A stretch of 64,000 nucleotides of DNA from Streptomyces tauricus (GTDB taxonomy: Bacteria > Actinomycetota > Actinomycetes > Streptomycetales > Streptomycetaceae). Numbering within the stretch: the first letter of the stretch is position 1; each line of letters opens with the position of its first letter. A model generated the notes under the pieces. It searched no databases and was not told the DNA's origin. It worked only from the letters and a program-made list of their open reading frames with translations. The stretch lies in assembly GCF_014650955.1 (NCBI RefSeq), contig NZ_BMVY01000005.1, positions 296,865-360,864 on the forward strand, given 5' to 3'. Positions 1 through 10,000 of the stretch are shown here, in pieces. The position numbers and the translations under genes were made by a program.

Positions 1-43
1 CGGCACAGGGTGACAGGGGGTTTCCAGAATTTGCCCCCGGACC

Positions 44-72
44 GCACGCGTCCTCCATCGGAGGACGTGTGC
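44..72 (-). terminator. Hairpin after the phosphoesterase gene
   Basis: Inverted repeat with 13-bp arms (44-56 and 60-72, one G-U pair) and a 3-nt loop, about 12 bp beyond the stop of the minus-strand gene ending at 84. There is no T-tract, as is common for Streptomyces terminators. The rest of 1-83 shows nothing else. Confidence 0.6.
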
Positions 73-83
73 CCCGTGAACGC

Positions 84-1295
84 TCAGCTATCCAGGGGAA
101 GCTGCTGGACCAGCAGTTTTCCGGCCATGGTCACGCCGCCGTCCATCGCGATCGCGAGCTTGTCGGCGTACACATGAGGTTCTTCGACCGCGAGGGGCGG
201 CGAATTCTCCCCGTCCTCCGAGCCGACCTCGCCCCTGAGATACGGAATGGGGCTGTGACCATGGACGATGCGTGAACCGCCGTACGTCTCCAGCAGGGAA
301 CGGACCGCCTGCGCACCGCCGTCGTCGCGGAACGCGAAGCGCTTGGTGAACTTGCGGAAGAGGTCCCAGCACTCGTCCGCGTCATTGCGGGTGAGGGTTT
401 CGCGGATGGTGTCGTTGACCGCTTCGATGGAGTCGCCGTAGTCGAGATAGGCGGTCGTGTCGGAGTGCACGAGCAGATGCCCGTCCGCCAGTTCCATCGC
501 GTCCAGGCGGGCCATCCACTGCAGATGATGGTCCTGGAGCCGTTCCATGTCGGTCTTCTGGCCGCCGTTGAGCAGCCAGGCGGCCTGGAAGGTGGCGGTT
601 CCCGCGCCGGAGTTGACGGGGGTGTCCCCGAAGCGCCGGGCGCCCAGCAGCAGCAGTTCGTGGTTGCCCATGAGGGCCTTGCAGTAGCCGCCGACCGCGG
701 CGGCCTCCGCGGACAGTCGCATCACGAGGTCGATGACGCCGATGCCGTCAGGCCCGCGGTCGGTGAAGTCACCGAGGAACCACAGCCGGGAGGTCCCGGC
801 CGCCCAGCGGCCTTCGAGGTCGATGAGCCCCTTCTCGTGCAGCGCGGTGACGAGTTCGTCGAGGTACCCGTGCACGTCACCGACGACGTACAGCGGACCC
901 GGCCCCTCCTCGGGCTGCGGAATCTGCCCGGCCTCGGGGTCGACCGGCATCTGAACCGTGTCACCGCGGTTGATGACCGGCAGATCGCGCTCCGTCGGCG
1001 TGTAGCCCTCCGGCTCGGCGGCGGGGACGCCGGCCTCACCGTGCGGCGGCCCGCCCGCGTAGGAACCGGACCGGACGTAGGGCTCCGGGGGCCCGGTGTA
1101 CGGGTCGGCGGCCTGGTCGTACGGCTCGGCGGAGCGGTCGTACGGCTCGGCCGGCCGGTCGTACTGCCCGGGCGGTGCCGGGTGCGGTCCGGGCGGCTGC
1201 GCGTACGGACCGGCTTCGTGGACGTACGCCGGTACGCGGAAGTCGCGCACCGTCGGCGTCCGCATCTCGGGTCCCTGACCGGCCCCCTGAGTCAT
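84..1295 (-). CDS. Calcineurin-like metallophosphoesterase (Ser/Thr phosphatase family)
   Basis: A 403-aa cytoplasmic protein. The N-terminal ~130 residues are a Pro/Tyr-rich, disordered-looking segment with imperfect YDRxAEP repeats. The catalytic domain follows with the canonical metal and phosphate motifs in order: GDVHG, GDFTDRGPDG, GNHE and a C-terminal GHSP. These are the dinuclear-metal ligands of PPP/Ser-Thr-phosphatase-like phosphoesterases. The ATG at 1295 is chosen because GGAGGGG lies 3 nt upstream; the open frame continues to 1379 without a comparable ribosome binding site. The gene stands alone, transcribed away from nothing identifiable on its left. Substrate unknown: it could be a protein phosphatase or a nucleotide hydrolase. 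Family is certain, role is not. Confidence 0.85.
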   Translation of the reverse strand: MTQGAGQGPEMRTPTVRDFRVPAYVHEAGPYAQPPGPHPAPPGQYDRPAEPYDRSAEPYDQAADPYTGPPEPYVRSGSYAGGPPHGEAGVPAAEPEGYTPTERDLPVINRGDTVQMPVDPEAGQIPQPEEGPGPLYVVGDVHGYLDELVTALHEKGLIDLEGRWAAGTSRLWFLGDFTDRGPDGIGVIDLVMRLSAEAAAVGGYCKALMGNHELLLLGARRFGDTPVNSGAGTATFQAAWLLNGGQKTDMERLQDHHLQWMARLDAMELADGHLLVHSDTTAYLDYGDSIEAVNDTIRETLTRNDADECWDLFRKFTKRFAFRDDGGAQAVRSLLETYGGSRIVHGHSPIPYLRGEVGSEDGENSPPLAVEEPHVYADKLAIAMDGGVTMAGKLLVQQLPLDS

Positions 1296-1486
1296 CGACC
1301 CCTCCACCACCATCGCGCCGCATCTGCACCGCGTCGGACTGCCTGGTCGCAGCGGCCCGCGGTGTCGTCCGCCCATCATAGGAATGCGGATCGCGCCATG
1401 TGATGACCCAGGGGTGGTGAATCGGAGCAGAACCCCAGTTCACCGTGGTTTTCTCCCGAATTGAGAGGGGCTTTCCGCGTCGGAGG

Positions 1487-2599
1487 TCACCCCTCCTCCG
1501 GGGACCTCGGCGGGCTGACGGTCGTCCGTGGCGGCCGACGCTCGGAGGAGGTGCGCACGATCAGCTCCGTCGGTATCACCTGCTCGACCGGTTGGTCCGA
1601 TTCGACCCCCTCGATGGCGTCGATGAGGAGCTGGACCACGGCCGTGCCGATTCGTCTCGGTTTGAGCGAGAGTGTCGTGACGGGCGGTTCAGTGCTGGCG
1701 TAGACGGTGGACTCGCTGCAGCACACGAGGAGCAGGTCGTCCGGTACGCGCAGACCGTAGCGCCTGGCCGCCGCGAGGAGGTCGGTGCCGTTGGGGTCGA
1801 ACAGCCCGTAGACGGCGTCGGGCCGGTCGGGCCTGGCGAGCAGCCGGTCGGCCGCCACGGCCCCCGCGCACGGATCGTGCGCGGGATAGGCCTCGTAGAC
1901 GGGATCCTGGCCCACGCGCTCGCACCAGCGCAGGTACGCCGTCGTGGAGAGGTGCGTGTACGTGTCCGTGGTCGTCCCGGTCAGCAGGCCGATCCTGCGG
2001 GCGCCGGCGGCGGCCAGGTGGTCGAGGATGCCCAGGACCGCGGCCTCGTGGTCGTTGTCCACCCAGGCGGTCACCGGCAGCGAGCCGGCCGGGCGGCCGT
2101 CCGAGACCACCGGTAACCCCTGGCGGACCAGTTCGCTGACGACCGGGTCCTGGTCGGAGGGGTCGATGACGACCGTTCCGTCCAGGGCCACGTTCGACCA
2201 CACGTCGTGGCGCGAGGTCGCCGGGAGGATGACCAGGGCGTAGCCCCGGGCGAGCGCGGCCGAGGTGGCGGCTCTGGCCATCTCCGCGAAGTACGCGAAC
2301 TCCGTGAAGGTGAAAGGTTCGTCCCCGTAGGTCGTCACGGTCAGGCCGATGAGGCCCGACTTGCCGGTACGGAGGGTTCGGGCCGCCGCGGAGGGGCGAT
2401 ACCCCAGCCGGTCGGCGACCTCGCGGACATGGCGTCTGGTGGCGTCCGGGAGCCGTCCCTTGCCGTTGAGGGCGTCGGAGACCGTCGTGATGGAGACTCC
2501 GGCGGCCGCGGCCACGTCTCTGATGCCCGCCCGGCCCGGCCGGTTTCCTCGACGGGAGGTATCCGACCGGCTCACCTGGTGCTTCCCTGCTGCTGTCAT
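1487..2599 (-). CDS. LacI-family transcriptional regulator
   Basis: A 370-aa DNA-binding repressor-type protein. The LacI helix-turn-helix is clear near residues 24-45 (IRDVAAAAGVSITTVSDALN), followed by the hinge and a periplasmic-binding-like sensor domain that contains the family's LIGLTV and GLPVV strands. The ligand cannot be read from the sequence; sugars or nucleosides are usual. ATG 2599 has no obvious Shine-Dalgarno. GTG 2575 lies behind AGGGAAG and may be the true start, costing 8 residues. A 10+10-bp inverted repeat about 90 bp upstream (2689-2715) is a possible operator. The gene is followed by the phosphoesterase on the same strand after 190 bp. Confidence 0.88.
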   Translation of the reverse strand: MTAAGKHQVSRSDTSRRGNRPGRAGIRDVAAAAGVSITTVSDALNGKGRLPDATRRHVREVADRLGYRPSAAARTLRTGKSGLIGLTVTTYGDEPFTFTEFAYFAEMARAATSAALARGYALVILPATSRHDVWSNVALDGTVVIDPSDQDPVVSELVRQGLPVVSDGRPAGSLPVTAWVDNDHEAAVLGILDHLAAAGARRIGLLTGTTTDTYTHLSTTAYLRWCERVGQDPVYEAYPAHDPCAGAVAADRLLARPDRPDAVYGLFDPNGTDLLAAARRYGLRVPDDLLLVCCSESTVYASTEPPVTTLSLKPRRIGTAVVQLLIDAIEGVESDQPVEQVIPTELIVRTSSERRPPRTTVSPPRSPEEG

Positions 2600-2688
2600 G
2601 GCGAGCCGATAGTAGGGCTCATGCGGTGGGGTAGTGCGGACGCATATGCACTCGTTGACAGGCACGTTTCTGCATGGTCATAAGCACT

Positions 2689-2715
2689 CAACTCCCTTGG
2701 AATGCAAGGGAGTTG
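2689..2715. promoter_or_regulatory. Perfect 10-bp inverted repeat with 7-nt spacer (possible operator)
   Basis: CAACTCCCTT and its exact complement flank GGAATGC. It lies in the 432-bp gap (2600-3031) between the divergent LacI regulator and hisC genes. A TTGACA hexamer on the plus strand is at 2655-2660. It could be an operator, for example for the adjacent LacI protein, or a small hairpin. The remainder of the gap shows no convincing gene. Confidence 0.4.
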
Positions 2716-3031
2716 ACCGTTTCAATGGCAGTACGTCACTTGTCGACGCGCATGAGCCTGCCAAAGGGGCCATGTCTCGAAGAGGTCTCAACTCACCTTC
2801 ACGAGGGATGCGCGCCACGGCGCGAGCCACCGGCGCGGGCTGTGACGGGCAGCGCGCCCCCTCTTTCGTACGCCTTCGGGCGGTGATGCCCGGGAGTGCG
2901 CCCGCGGATCTTCGGTGCCGGCCGGGAGGTCGGTCCCGGGCCGTACTCAGCGGCTGCGAATCCTCTTAAGGTGAGCAGTATTGGTAGCCGGTGGTGGTGA
3001 TGAGCCGGAGACGGTCACAAGGAGGACTGCG

Positions 3032-4114
3032 GTGAGCGAGACGAGCCCGAAGCTGCGAGCCGAGCTGGAGGGTATCCCCACGTACAAGCCGGGGAAGCCC
3101 GCCGCGTCCACGGACGGTCCGGTGGCGTACAAGCTGTCCTCCAACGAGAACCCCTATCCGCCGCTGCCGGGTGTGCTGGAGAGCGTGAGCGCGGCGGTGG
3201 GGGCCTTCAACCGCTACCCCGACATGGCGTGCACGGGGCTGATGAGCGAGCTGGCGGACCGGTTCGGGGTGCCGCTCACGCATCTGGCCACCGGCACCGG
3301 CTCGGTCGGCGTCGCCCAGCAGCTGGTGCAGGCGACCTCCGGACCGGGCGACGAGGTGATCTACGCCTGGCGGTCCTTCGAGGCGTACCCGATCATCACC
3401 CGCGTCAGCGGGGCGACGCCGGTCCAGGTGCCGCTGACGCCGGGCGATGTCCACGACCTCGACGCGATGGCGGACGCGATCACCGACCGGACGCGGCTGA
3501 TTTTCGTCTGCAACCCCAACAACCCGACGGGCACGGCGGTGCGGCGGGCCGAGCTGGAACGATTCCTCGACCGGGTGCCGGGCGATGTCCTGGTGGTTCT
3601 CGACGAGGCGTACCGGGAGTTCGTGCGCGATGCCGAGGTGCCGGACGGTGTCGAGCTGTACCGGGAGCGGCCGAACGTGTGCGTGCTGCGTACGTTCTCC
3701 AAGGCGTACGGTCTCGCCGGGCTGCGGGTCGGCTTCGCGATCGCTCATGAGCCGGTGGCGGCGGCACTGCGCAAGACGGCCGTGCCCTTCGGTGTGAGCC
3801 AGCTCGCTCAGGACGCGGCGGTCGCCTCGCTGCGCGCCGAGGACGAGCTCCTCGGGCGGGTCGGTTCGCTGGTGTCCGAGCGCGCGCGGGTGGTCGAGAC
3901 GCTGCGCGGGCAGGGCTGGACGGTGCCGGACACCCAGGCGAACTTCGTGTGGCTGCGGCTCGGGGAGCGCACGGTCGACTTCGCCGCCGTGTGCGAGCAG
4001 GCCGGGGTCGTCGTGCGGCCGTTCGCGGGCGAGGGTGTCCGGGTGACGGTGGGCGAGACCGAGGCCAACGACATCTTCCTGAAGACGGCGGAGGGCTTCC
4101 GCAAGGAGTTCTGA
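3032..4114 (+). CDS. hisC: Histidinol-phosphate aminotransferase-like, class I/II PLP enzyme
   Basis: A 360-aa fold-type I aminotransferase. Visible landmarks: SSNENP near 36-41 (substrate loop of HisC), NPNNPTG at 161-167, DEAYREF at 191-197 (PLP Asp/Tyr) and the Schiff-base lysine in [12 protein letters not shown] (K224). Length and motifs fit HisC, which converts imidazole-acetol phosphate plus glutamate to histidinol phosphate. The gene is outside a his operon, so this is a second HisC-like enzyme (hisC2 in S. coelicolor, from memory) and may act on another substrate such as an aromatic keto acid. GTG 3032 is chosen for AGGAGG at 3020-3025. A strong hairpin follows at 4141-4181. Confidence 0.88.
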   Translation: MSETSPKLRAELEGIPTYKPGKPAASTDGPVAYKLSSNENPYPPLPGVLESVSAAVGAFNRYPDMACTGLMSELADRFGVPLTHLATGTGSVGVAQQLVQATSGPGDEVIYAWRSFEAYPIITRVSGATPVQVPLTPGDVHDLDAMADAITDRTRLIFVCNPNNPTGTAVRRAELERFLDRVPGDVLVVLDEAYREFVRDAEVPDGVELYRERPNVCVLRTFSKAYGLAGLRVGFAIAHEPVAAALRKTAVPFGVSQLAQDAAVASLRAEDELLGRVGSLVSERARVVETLRGQGWTVPDTQANFVWLRLGERTVDFAAVCEQAGVVVRPFAGEGVRVTVGETEANDIFLKTAEGFRKEF

Positions 4115-4140
4115 CCGATCCGTCGCCCAAGCGGTCGATC

Positions 4141-4181
4141 AAGGCCCCGGCACCCCGCACTTCGCGGGATGCCGGGGCCTT
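4141..4181 (+). terminator. Strong hairpin terminator after hisC
   Basis: Near-perfect inverted repeat (AAGGCCCCGGCA...TGCCGGGGCCTT) with a 5-nt loop and one bulged base, 26 bp past the hisC stop and well before the cydA control region. Confidence 0.8.
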
Positions 4182-4313
4182 GTGGCGTTCGTCTCTTCCG
4201 TTGTCTGCGCACGCCCTCTGACCTGGCGTTTTGTGCCTGACACGGCGGCGCCCGCAGCTGGGTACCCCCACCTGTCACCGGTCGAACGGCCATGCGTCAT
4301 AATTGCTTGTGAA

Positions 4314-4329
4314 TGTGAACGCGTTCACA
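4314..4329. promoter_or_regulatory. Rex operator (ROP) upstream of cydA
   Basis: TGTGAACGCGTTCACA matches the published S. coelicolor Rex consensus TGTGAACNNNTTCACA at every fixed position. It lies 84 bp before the cydA start. Rex is the NADH/NAD+ redox sensor that represses the cyd genes when NADH is low, and cydABCD is a classic target. A further partial half-site (TTGTGAA, 4307-4313) precedes it. Confidence 0.93.
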
Positions 4330-4412
4330 AGCGCGTCCCATTTGCTTCTGGATGTCTGGGGCAAGTGGGGCAAACTGCCGCGGTTACCACGGCGACGTAA
4401 GGAGTTGACGAC

Positions 4413-5918
4413 GTGGAATTGGCATTGGCGCCGGAGACGATAGCGCGATGGCAGTTCGGCATCACCACCGTCTACCACTTCCTCTTCGTCCCGCTCACGA
4501 TCTCGCTCGCCGCGCTCACCGCGGGCCTGCAGACCGCATGGGTGCGCACGGAGAAGGAGAAGTACCTCAGAGCCACCAAGTTCTGGGGCAAGCTCTTCCT
4601 GATCAACATCGCGATGGGTGTCGTCACGGGCATCGTGCAGGAGTTCCAGTTCGGCATGAACTGGTCCGACTACTCGCGCTTCGTCGGTGACGTCTTCGGT
4701 GCCCCGCTCGCCTTCGAGGCCCTGATCGCCTTCTTCTTCGAGTCCACGTTCATCGGGCTCTGGATCTTCGGCTGGGACAAGCTGCCGAAGAAGATCCACC
4801 TGGCCTGCATCTGGATGGTCTCGATCGGCACGCTGCTCTCCGCGTACTTCATCCTCGCGGCCAACTCCTGGATGCAGCACCCCGTCGGCTACCGCATCAA
4901 CGAGCAGAAGGGGCGCGCCGAACTCACCGACTTCTGGCTGGTCCTGACCCAGAACACCGCGCTCAACCAGGTGTTCCACAGCTTCTCGGCGGCCTTCCTG
5001 ACGGGTGGCGCCTTCATGGTGGGCATCGCGGCGTTCCACCTGATGCGCAAGAAGCACATCCCGGTGATGCGGACCTCGCTCCGGCTCGGACTGGTCACCA
5101 TGGCGGTCGGCGGTCTTCTCACCGCGATCAGCGGGGACACCCTCGGCAAGGTCATGTACGAGCAGCAGCCGATGAAGATGGCCGCCGCGGAGGCCCTGTG
5201 GGACGGCGAGGAACCCGCGCCCTTCTCCGTGTTCGCCTACGGGGACGTCGACAAGGGGCACAACACGGTGGCCCTGGAGATACCCGGCCTCCTGTCCTTC
5301 CTCGCCCACAGCGACTTCGACTCGTACGTGCCCGGCATCAACGACACCAACAAGGCCGAGCAGGAGAAGTTCGGCCCCGGCGACTACAAGCCCATCGTGC
5401 CCGTCGCCTACTGGGGCTTCCGCTGGATGATCGGCTTCGGCATGGCGTCCTTCTCCCTGGGGCTGCTGGGACTGTGGCTGACCCGCAAGAGGTTCCTGCT
5501 GCCGGCCGTGCAGCGGACGGGGGAGGACGAGGTACCGCATCTGGTGCTGTTCAAGAAGCCGCTCGGCTCCCGGCTCACCCGGCTGTACTGGCTCCTGGCG
5601 GTCTGGACGATGGCCTTCCCGCTGATCGCCAACGGGTGGGGCTGGATCTTCACCGAGATGGGCCGGCAGCCCTGGGTCGTCTACGGCGTCATGCAGACCC
5701 GCGACGCGGTCTCCCCCGGTGTGTCCCAGACCGAGATGATCATCTCGCTGACCGTCCTCACGACGATCTACGCGATCCTCGCCGTCGTCGAGGTGAAGCT
5801 GCTCGCGAAGTACATCAAGGCCGGACCGCCCGAGCTCACCGAGGCCGACCTCAACCCGCCCACGAAGATCGGCGGCGACCCCCGGGACGCCGACAAGCCG
5901 ATGGCCTTCTCCTACTAG
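4413..5918 (+). CDS. cydA: Cytochrome bd ubiquinol oxidase subunit I
   Basis: A 501-aa integral membrane protein that carries haems b558, b595 and d of the high-affinity bd oxidase and oxidises quinol to reduce O2. The N terminus contains the haem ligand in YHFLFVPLTI (H22), the typical GRQPW motif precedes a conserved TRDAVS, and about nine hydrophobic helices are evident. GTG start with AAGGAG 8 nt upstream. It is first in cydA-cydB-cydCD; cydB follows after 20 bp. The perfect Rex operator upstream indicates induction under oxygen limitation. Confidence 0.97.
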   Translation: MELALAPETIARWQFGITTVYHFLFVPLTISLAALTAGLQTAWVRTEKEKYLRATKFWGKLFLINIAMGVVTGIVQEFQFGMNWSDYSRFVGDVFGAPLAFEALIAFFFESTFIGLWIFGWDKLPKKIHLACIWMVSIGTLLSAYFILAANSWMQHPVGYRINEQKGRAELTDFWLVLTQNTALNQVFHSFSAAFLTGGAFMVGIAAFHLMRKKHIPVMRTSLRLGLVTMAVGGLLTAISGDTLGKVMYEQQPMKMAAAEALWDGEEPAPFSVFAYGDVDKGHNTVALEIPGLLSFLAHSDFDSYVPGINDTNKAEQEKFGPGDYKPIVPVAYWGFRWMIGFGMASFSLGLLGLWLTRKRFLLPAVQRTGEDEVPHLVLFKKPLGSRLTRLYWLLAVWTMAFPLIANGWGWIFTEMGRQPWVVYGVMQTRDAVSPGVSQTEMIISLTVLTTIYAILAVVEVKLLAKYIKAGPPELTEADLNPPTKIGGDPRDADKPMAFSY

Positions 5919-5938
5919 GCCCAGGGAGCTGCTGAGTC

Positions 5939-6943
5939 ATGGAACTTCACGACGTCTGGTTCGTCCTCATCGCCGTCCTGTGGACCGGCTACTTCTTCCT
6001 GGAGGGCTTCGACTTCGGGATCGGCGTCCTCACCAAGCTGCTCGCCCGCGACCGGACCGAGAAGCGGGTGCTGATCAACACCATCGGCCCGGTCTGGGAC
6101 GGCAACGAGGTGTGGCTGCTCTCGGCGGGAGGCGCGACCTTCGCCGCCTTCCCCGAGTGGTACGCGACGCTCTTCTCCGGTTTCTATCTGCCCCTGCTGC
6201 TCATCCTCGTCTGCCTGATCCTGCGTGGAGTGGCCTTCGAGTACCGGGCCAAGCGGCCCGAGGAGCAGTGGCAGCGCAATTGGGAGAACGCGATCTTCTG
6301 GACCTCGCTGCTCCCGGCGTTCCTGTGGGGCGTCGCCTTCGGCAACATCGTCCGGGGCGTGAAGATCGACCGGAACTTCGAGTACGTGGGCAGCCTCGGG
6401 GACCTGCTCAACCCGTACGCGGTCCTCGGCGGGCTGGTCACACTGACGCTGTTCACCTTCCACGGGGCGGTGTTCGCGGCGCTCAAGACCCTCGGTGACA
6501 TCCGGGAACGGGCGCGGAAGCTGGCTCTGCGGCTCGGAGTGGTGACGGCCGGGCTCGCGCTGGTCTTCCTGCTCTGGACCCAGGTCGAGAACGGCGACGG
6601 CAAGAGTCTGGTCGCGCTGGTCGTGGCGGTGGCCGCACTGGTCGCGGCGATCGCGGCGAATCAGGCGGGGCGTGAGGGCTGGGCCTTCGGACTGTCGGGC
6701 CTCACCATCATCGCCGCGGTCGCCATGCTCTTCCTGACGCTCTTCCCGAACGTCATGCCGTCCTCGCTGAACGACGAGTGGAGCCTCACGGTCACCAACG
6801 CCTCGTCGAGCCCGTACACGTTGAAGATCATGACCTGGTGTGCGGTGATCGCGACGCCGGTGGTGATGCTCTACCAGGGCTGGACGTACTGGGTGTTCCG
6901 CAAGCGGATCGGCACCCAGCACATTGCCGACGCCGTGCACTGA
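5939..6943 (+). CDS. cydB: Cytochrome bd ubiquinol oxidase subunit II
   Basis: A 334-aa multi-helix membrane partner of CydA. The N terminus MELHDVWFVLIAVLWTGYF and the following FLEGFDFGIG are the family signature, and WDGNEVWLL is the conserved loop. It stabilises haem insertion in CydA. A GGGAG element precedes the ATG, and the 20-bp spacing from cydA shows one transcript. The 101 bp after its stop hold three parS sites before cydCD. Confidence 0.96.
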   Translation: MELHDVWFVLIAVLWTGYFFLEGFDFGIGVLTKLLARDRTEKRVLINTIGPVWDGNEVWLLSAGGATFAAFPEWYATLFSGFYLPLLLILVCLILRGVAFEYRAKRPEEQWQRNWENAIFWTSLLPAFLWGVAFGNIVRGVKIDRNFEYVGSLGDLLNPYAVLGGLVTLTLFTFHGAVFAALKTLGDIRERARKLALRLGVVTAGLALVFLLWTQVENGDGKSLVALVVAVAALVAAIAANQAGREGWAFGLSGLTIIAAVAMLFLTLFPNVMPSSLNDEWSLTVTNASSSPYTLKIMTWCAVIATPVVMLYQGWTYWVFRKRIGTQHIADAVH

Positions 6944-6964
6944 GGCTCATAAATCCGGGGGCAT

Positions 6965-6978
6965 GTTTCACGTGAAAC
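6965..6978. promoter_or_regulatory. parS site 1 (ParB binding)
   Basis: GTTTCACGTGAAAC, a perfect Streptomyces parS, at the centre of a 22-bp perfect palindrome (6961-6982) just after the cydB stop. ParB nucleates here for segregation of the oriC region during sporulation. Confidence 0.93.
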
Positions 6979-7000
6979 ATGCGCCATGAGAAGAAGGTGT

Positions 7001-7014
7001 GTTTCACGTGAAAC
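7001..7014. promoter_or_regulatory. parS site 2 (ParB binding)
   Basis: Second perfect GTTTCACGTGAAAC, 36 bp from site 1 centre to centre, in the cydB-cydCD gap. Confidence 0.93.
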
Positions 7015-7037
7015 ATGCCTGCTTGACCCAAGGGTGT

Positions 7038-7051
7038 GTTTCACGTGAAAC
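7038..7051. promoter_or_regulatory. parS site 3, overlapping the cydCD start codon
   Basis: Third perfect GTTTCACGTGAAAC, 37 bp after site 2. Both possible cydCD start codons (GTG 7036 and GTG 7045) overlap it, so the parS bases also encode the first residues of the protein. Confidence 0.93.
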
Positions 7052-10000
7052 CGATCGACCCGCGACTTCTTCGATACGCCCGCGCCACCCGCCTCTTCCT
7101 GATGGCGGTCGTGGGGCTGGGAGTTGTGGGAGCGGGGCTGGTCGTCGCGCAGGCCATGCTCATCGCCGAAGTGGTGGTCGGCGCCTTCCAGCACGGACTG
7201 TCGACGGGTGAACTCCGCACGCCACTGCTTCTGTTGGCAGCTGTCGCGGTCGGTCGCGCGCTCATCTCCTGGCTCACCGAACTCGCGGCGTACCGGGCAA
7301 GCGCGGCGGTCAAGTCGGAGCTGCGCGGGCGGTTGCTGGAGCGGGCCGGCGCGCTCGGTCCGGAGTGGCTGAGCGGACAGCGGACAGGGTCACTGATCGC
7401 GCTCGCCACGCGCGGGGTGGACGCCCTGGACGACTACTTCTCGCGCTATCTGCCACAGCTGGGGCTCGCGGTGGTCGTACCCGTGGCCGTCCTCGCCCGG
7501 ATCGTCACCGAGGACTGGGTGTCGGCGGCGATCATCGTCGGCACGCTGCCGCTCATCCCGATCTTCATGATGCTCATCGGCTGGGTCACGCGGTCCCAGA
7601 TGGACCGGCAGTGGCACCTGCTGTCCCGGCTCTCGGGGCACTTCCTGGATGTCGTCGCGGGGCTGCCCACGCTCAAGGTCTTCGGACGGGCCAAGGCGCA
7701 GGCCGAGTCCATCCGGCGGATCACCGGGGAGTACCGGCAGGCGACCATGCGGACCCTGCGGATCGCCTTCATCTCGTCCTTCGCGCTGGAACTGCTCGCC
7801 ACGATCTCGGTCGCCCTGGTCGCGGTGACCATCGGAATGCGTCTCGTCCACGGTGAGATGGCGCTGTACGACGGACTGGTCGTGCTGATCCTCGCCCCCG
7901 AGGCCTATCTGCCGCTGCGCCAGGTCGGGGCGCAGTACCACGCGGCGGCGGAGGGGCTGTCCGCCGCGGAGGAGATCTTCGCGGTTCTTGAGACGCCTGT
8001 GCGGGAGCCCGGCACCGGTATCGCGCCCGCCTCCGAGGAGCTGCGCTTCGAGGGAGTGACGGTCCGCTACCCCGGGCGGTCGTCCGACGCGGTGTCGGAC
8101 GTGTCCTTCGAGGTGGGCCCCGGAGAGACGGTGGCGCTCGTCGGCCCCAGCGGCGTAGGCAAGACGACTCTTCTCGACGTGCTGCTGGGCTTCGTCCGGC
8201 CCACGGAGGGGCGAGTGAGCATCGGGGGAGTCGATCTTGCTGAAGCCGATCTGAAGGAATGGCGTTCGCGCGTCGCCTGGGTGCCGCAGCGGCCCCATCT
8301 GTTCGCCGGGTCCGTCGCCGAGAACGTACGGCTGGCGCGGCCGGAGGCGGACGACTCCGCGGTGCGGGAGGCACTGGCCGACGCCGGGGCCCTGGAGTTC
8401 GTGGACGTGCTCCCCGACGGAATGCGCACGCTCCTCGGTGAGGAAGGTGCCGGACTCTCCGCCGGACAGCGTCAACGACTCGCCCTGGCACGGGCGTTCC
8501 TCGCGGACCGGCCGGTGCTGCTGCTGGACGAGCCGACCGCCTCGCTGGACGGGGCGACCGAGGCCGAGGTGGTGGAGGCGGTCCGGCGCCTCGCCGTCGG
8601 ACGGACCGTCCTGCTGGTCGTCCACCGGCCGGCCCTGCTGGGCGTGGCCGACCGGGTGGTGCGGCTGGAGCCGACGGCTTCGGCGGACCGTGCCGTGTGG
8701 TCCGGCGAGACGCGGACGCGTCGCTCCGACGGGGTGGAGTCCGTGCCCGTGGCGGACGCGGAGAAGGTGGCCACTCTCCCGGAGAGGCGGCGCGACGTGC
8801 TCGCGCGCGTCCGTGCCATGGCCGGGCCGCGCAGGGGGCGGCTCGCGGCGGCCCTCCTGCTCGGAAGTCTCGCGCTCGGAAGTGCCGTCGGCCTCATGGC
8901 CACCTCGGGCTGGCTGATCTCCAGGGCGTCGCAGCAGCCGCCCGTGCTGTATCTGATGGTCGCCGTGACGGCCACGCGGGCCTTCGGGATCGGCCGGGCC
9001 GTCTTCCGGTACGCCGAGCGGCTGGTCTCGCACGAGGCGGTGCTGCGGATGCTCGCCGACACCAGGGTCGCCGTGTACCGGCGCCTCGAACGGCTGGCGC
9101 CCGCGGGGCTGCGGACCACCCGGCGCGGTGATCTGCTCTCGCGACTCGTCAGCGATGTCGACGCGCTGCAGGACTACTGGCTGCGCTGGCTGCTGCCCGC
9201 CGCCGCGGCGGCCGTCGTGTCCGCGGGTTCGGTCGGGTTCACGGCCTGGCTGCTGCCCGAGGCGGGGGCCGTTCTCGCCGTCGGGCTGCTGGCCGCGGGT
9301 GTGGGCGTTCCGCTGGTGACCGGCGCCGTCGCGCGCCGCGCCGAGCGCCGGCTGGCACCGGCACGGGGTGTGCTGGCGACCCGGGTGGCCGATCTCCTCA
9401 CGGGAACGGCGGAGTTGACCGTCGCGGGCGCGCTGCCCGCCCGTACCGCCGAGGCGCGGCGGGCCGACGCCGAACTCACCCGCATCACCTCGCGGGCCGC
9501 CACCGCCACCGCGCTCGGCGACGGACTGACCGCGCTGGTCTCCGGCCTCACCGTCACGGCCGCCGCGCTCGTCGGCGCCCAGGCGGTCGCCGACGGACGC
9601 CTCAGCGGCGTGGCGACCGCCGTCGTCGTCCTCACACCGCTCGCCGCCTTCGAGGCCGTCCTGGGGCTGCCCCTCGCCGCCCAGTACCGGCAGCGGGTCC
9701 GCAAGAGCGCGGAGCGCGTGTACGAGGTCCTGGACGCGCCCGAGCCCGTACGGGAGCCGGAACGGCCGGTGGAGGCGCCCGCGTCGCCGTTCCCGGTCGT
9801 GGTGAAGGGCCTGGCCGCCCGCTATGCCGGCCAGGAGCGGGACGCGGTCGCCGGGGTGGACCTGGTGCTCGAACGCGGGCGCCGGACCGCCGTCGTCGGG
9901 CCGTCCGGATCCGGCAAGACGACGCTGGCCCAGGTGCTGCTGCGCTTCCTGGACCCCCGCGGGGGGACGTACACGCTGGGGGGCGTGGACGCGTACGGCA

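Noticed and set aside
69..275. 68-codon open frame at the left edge
   Set aside because: Lies antisense within the phosphoesterase gene and starts within its terminator hairpin.
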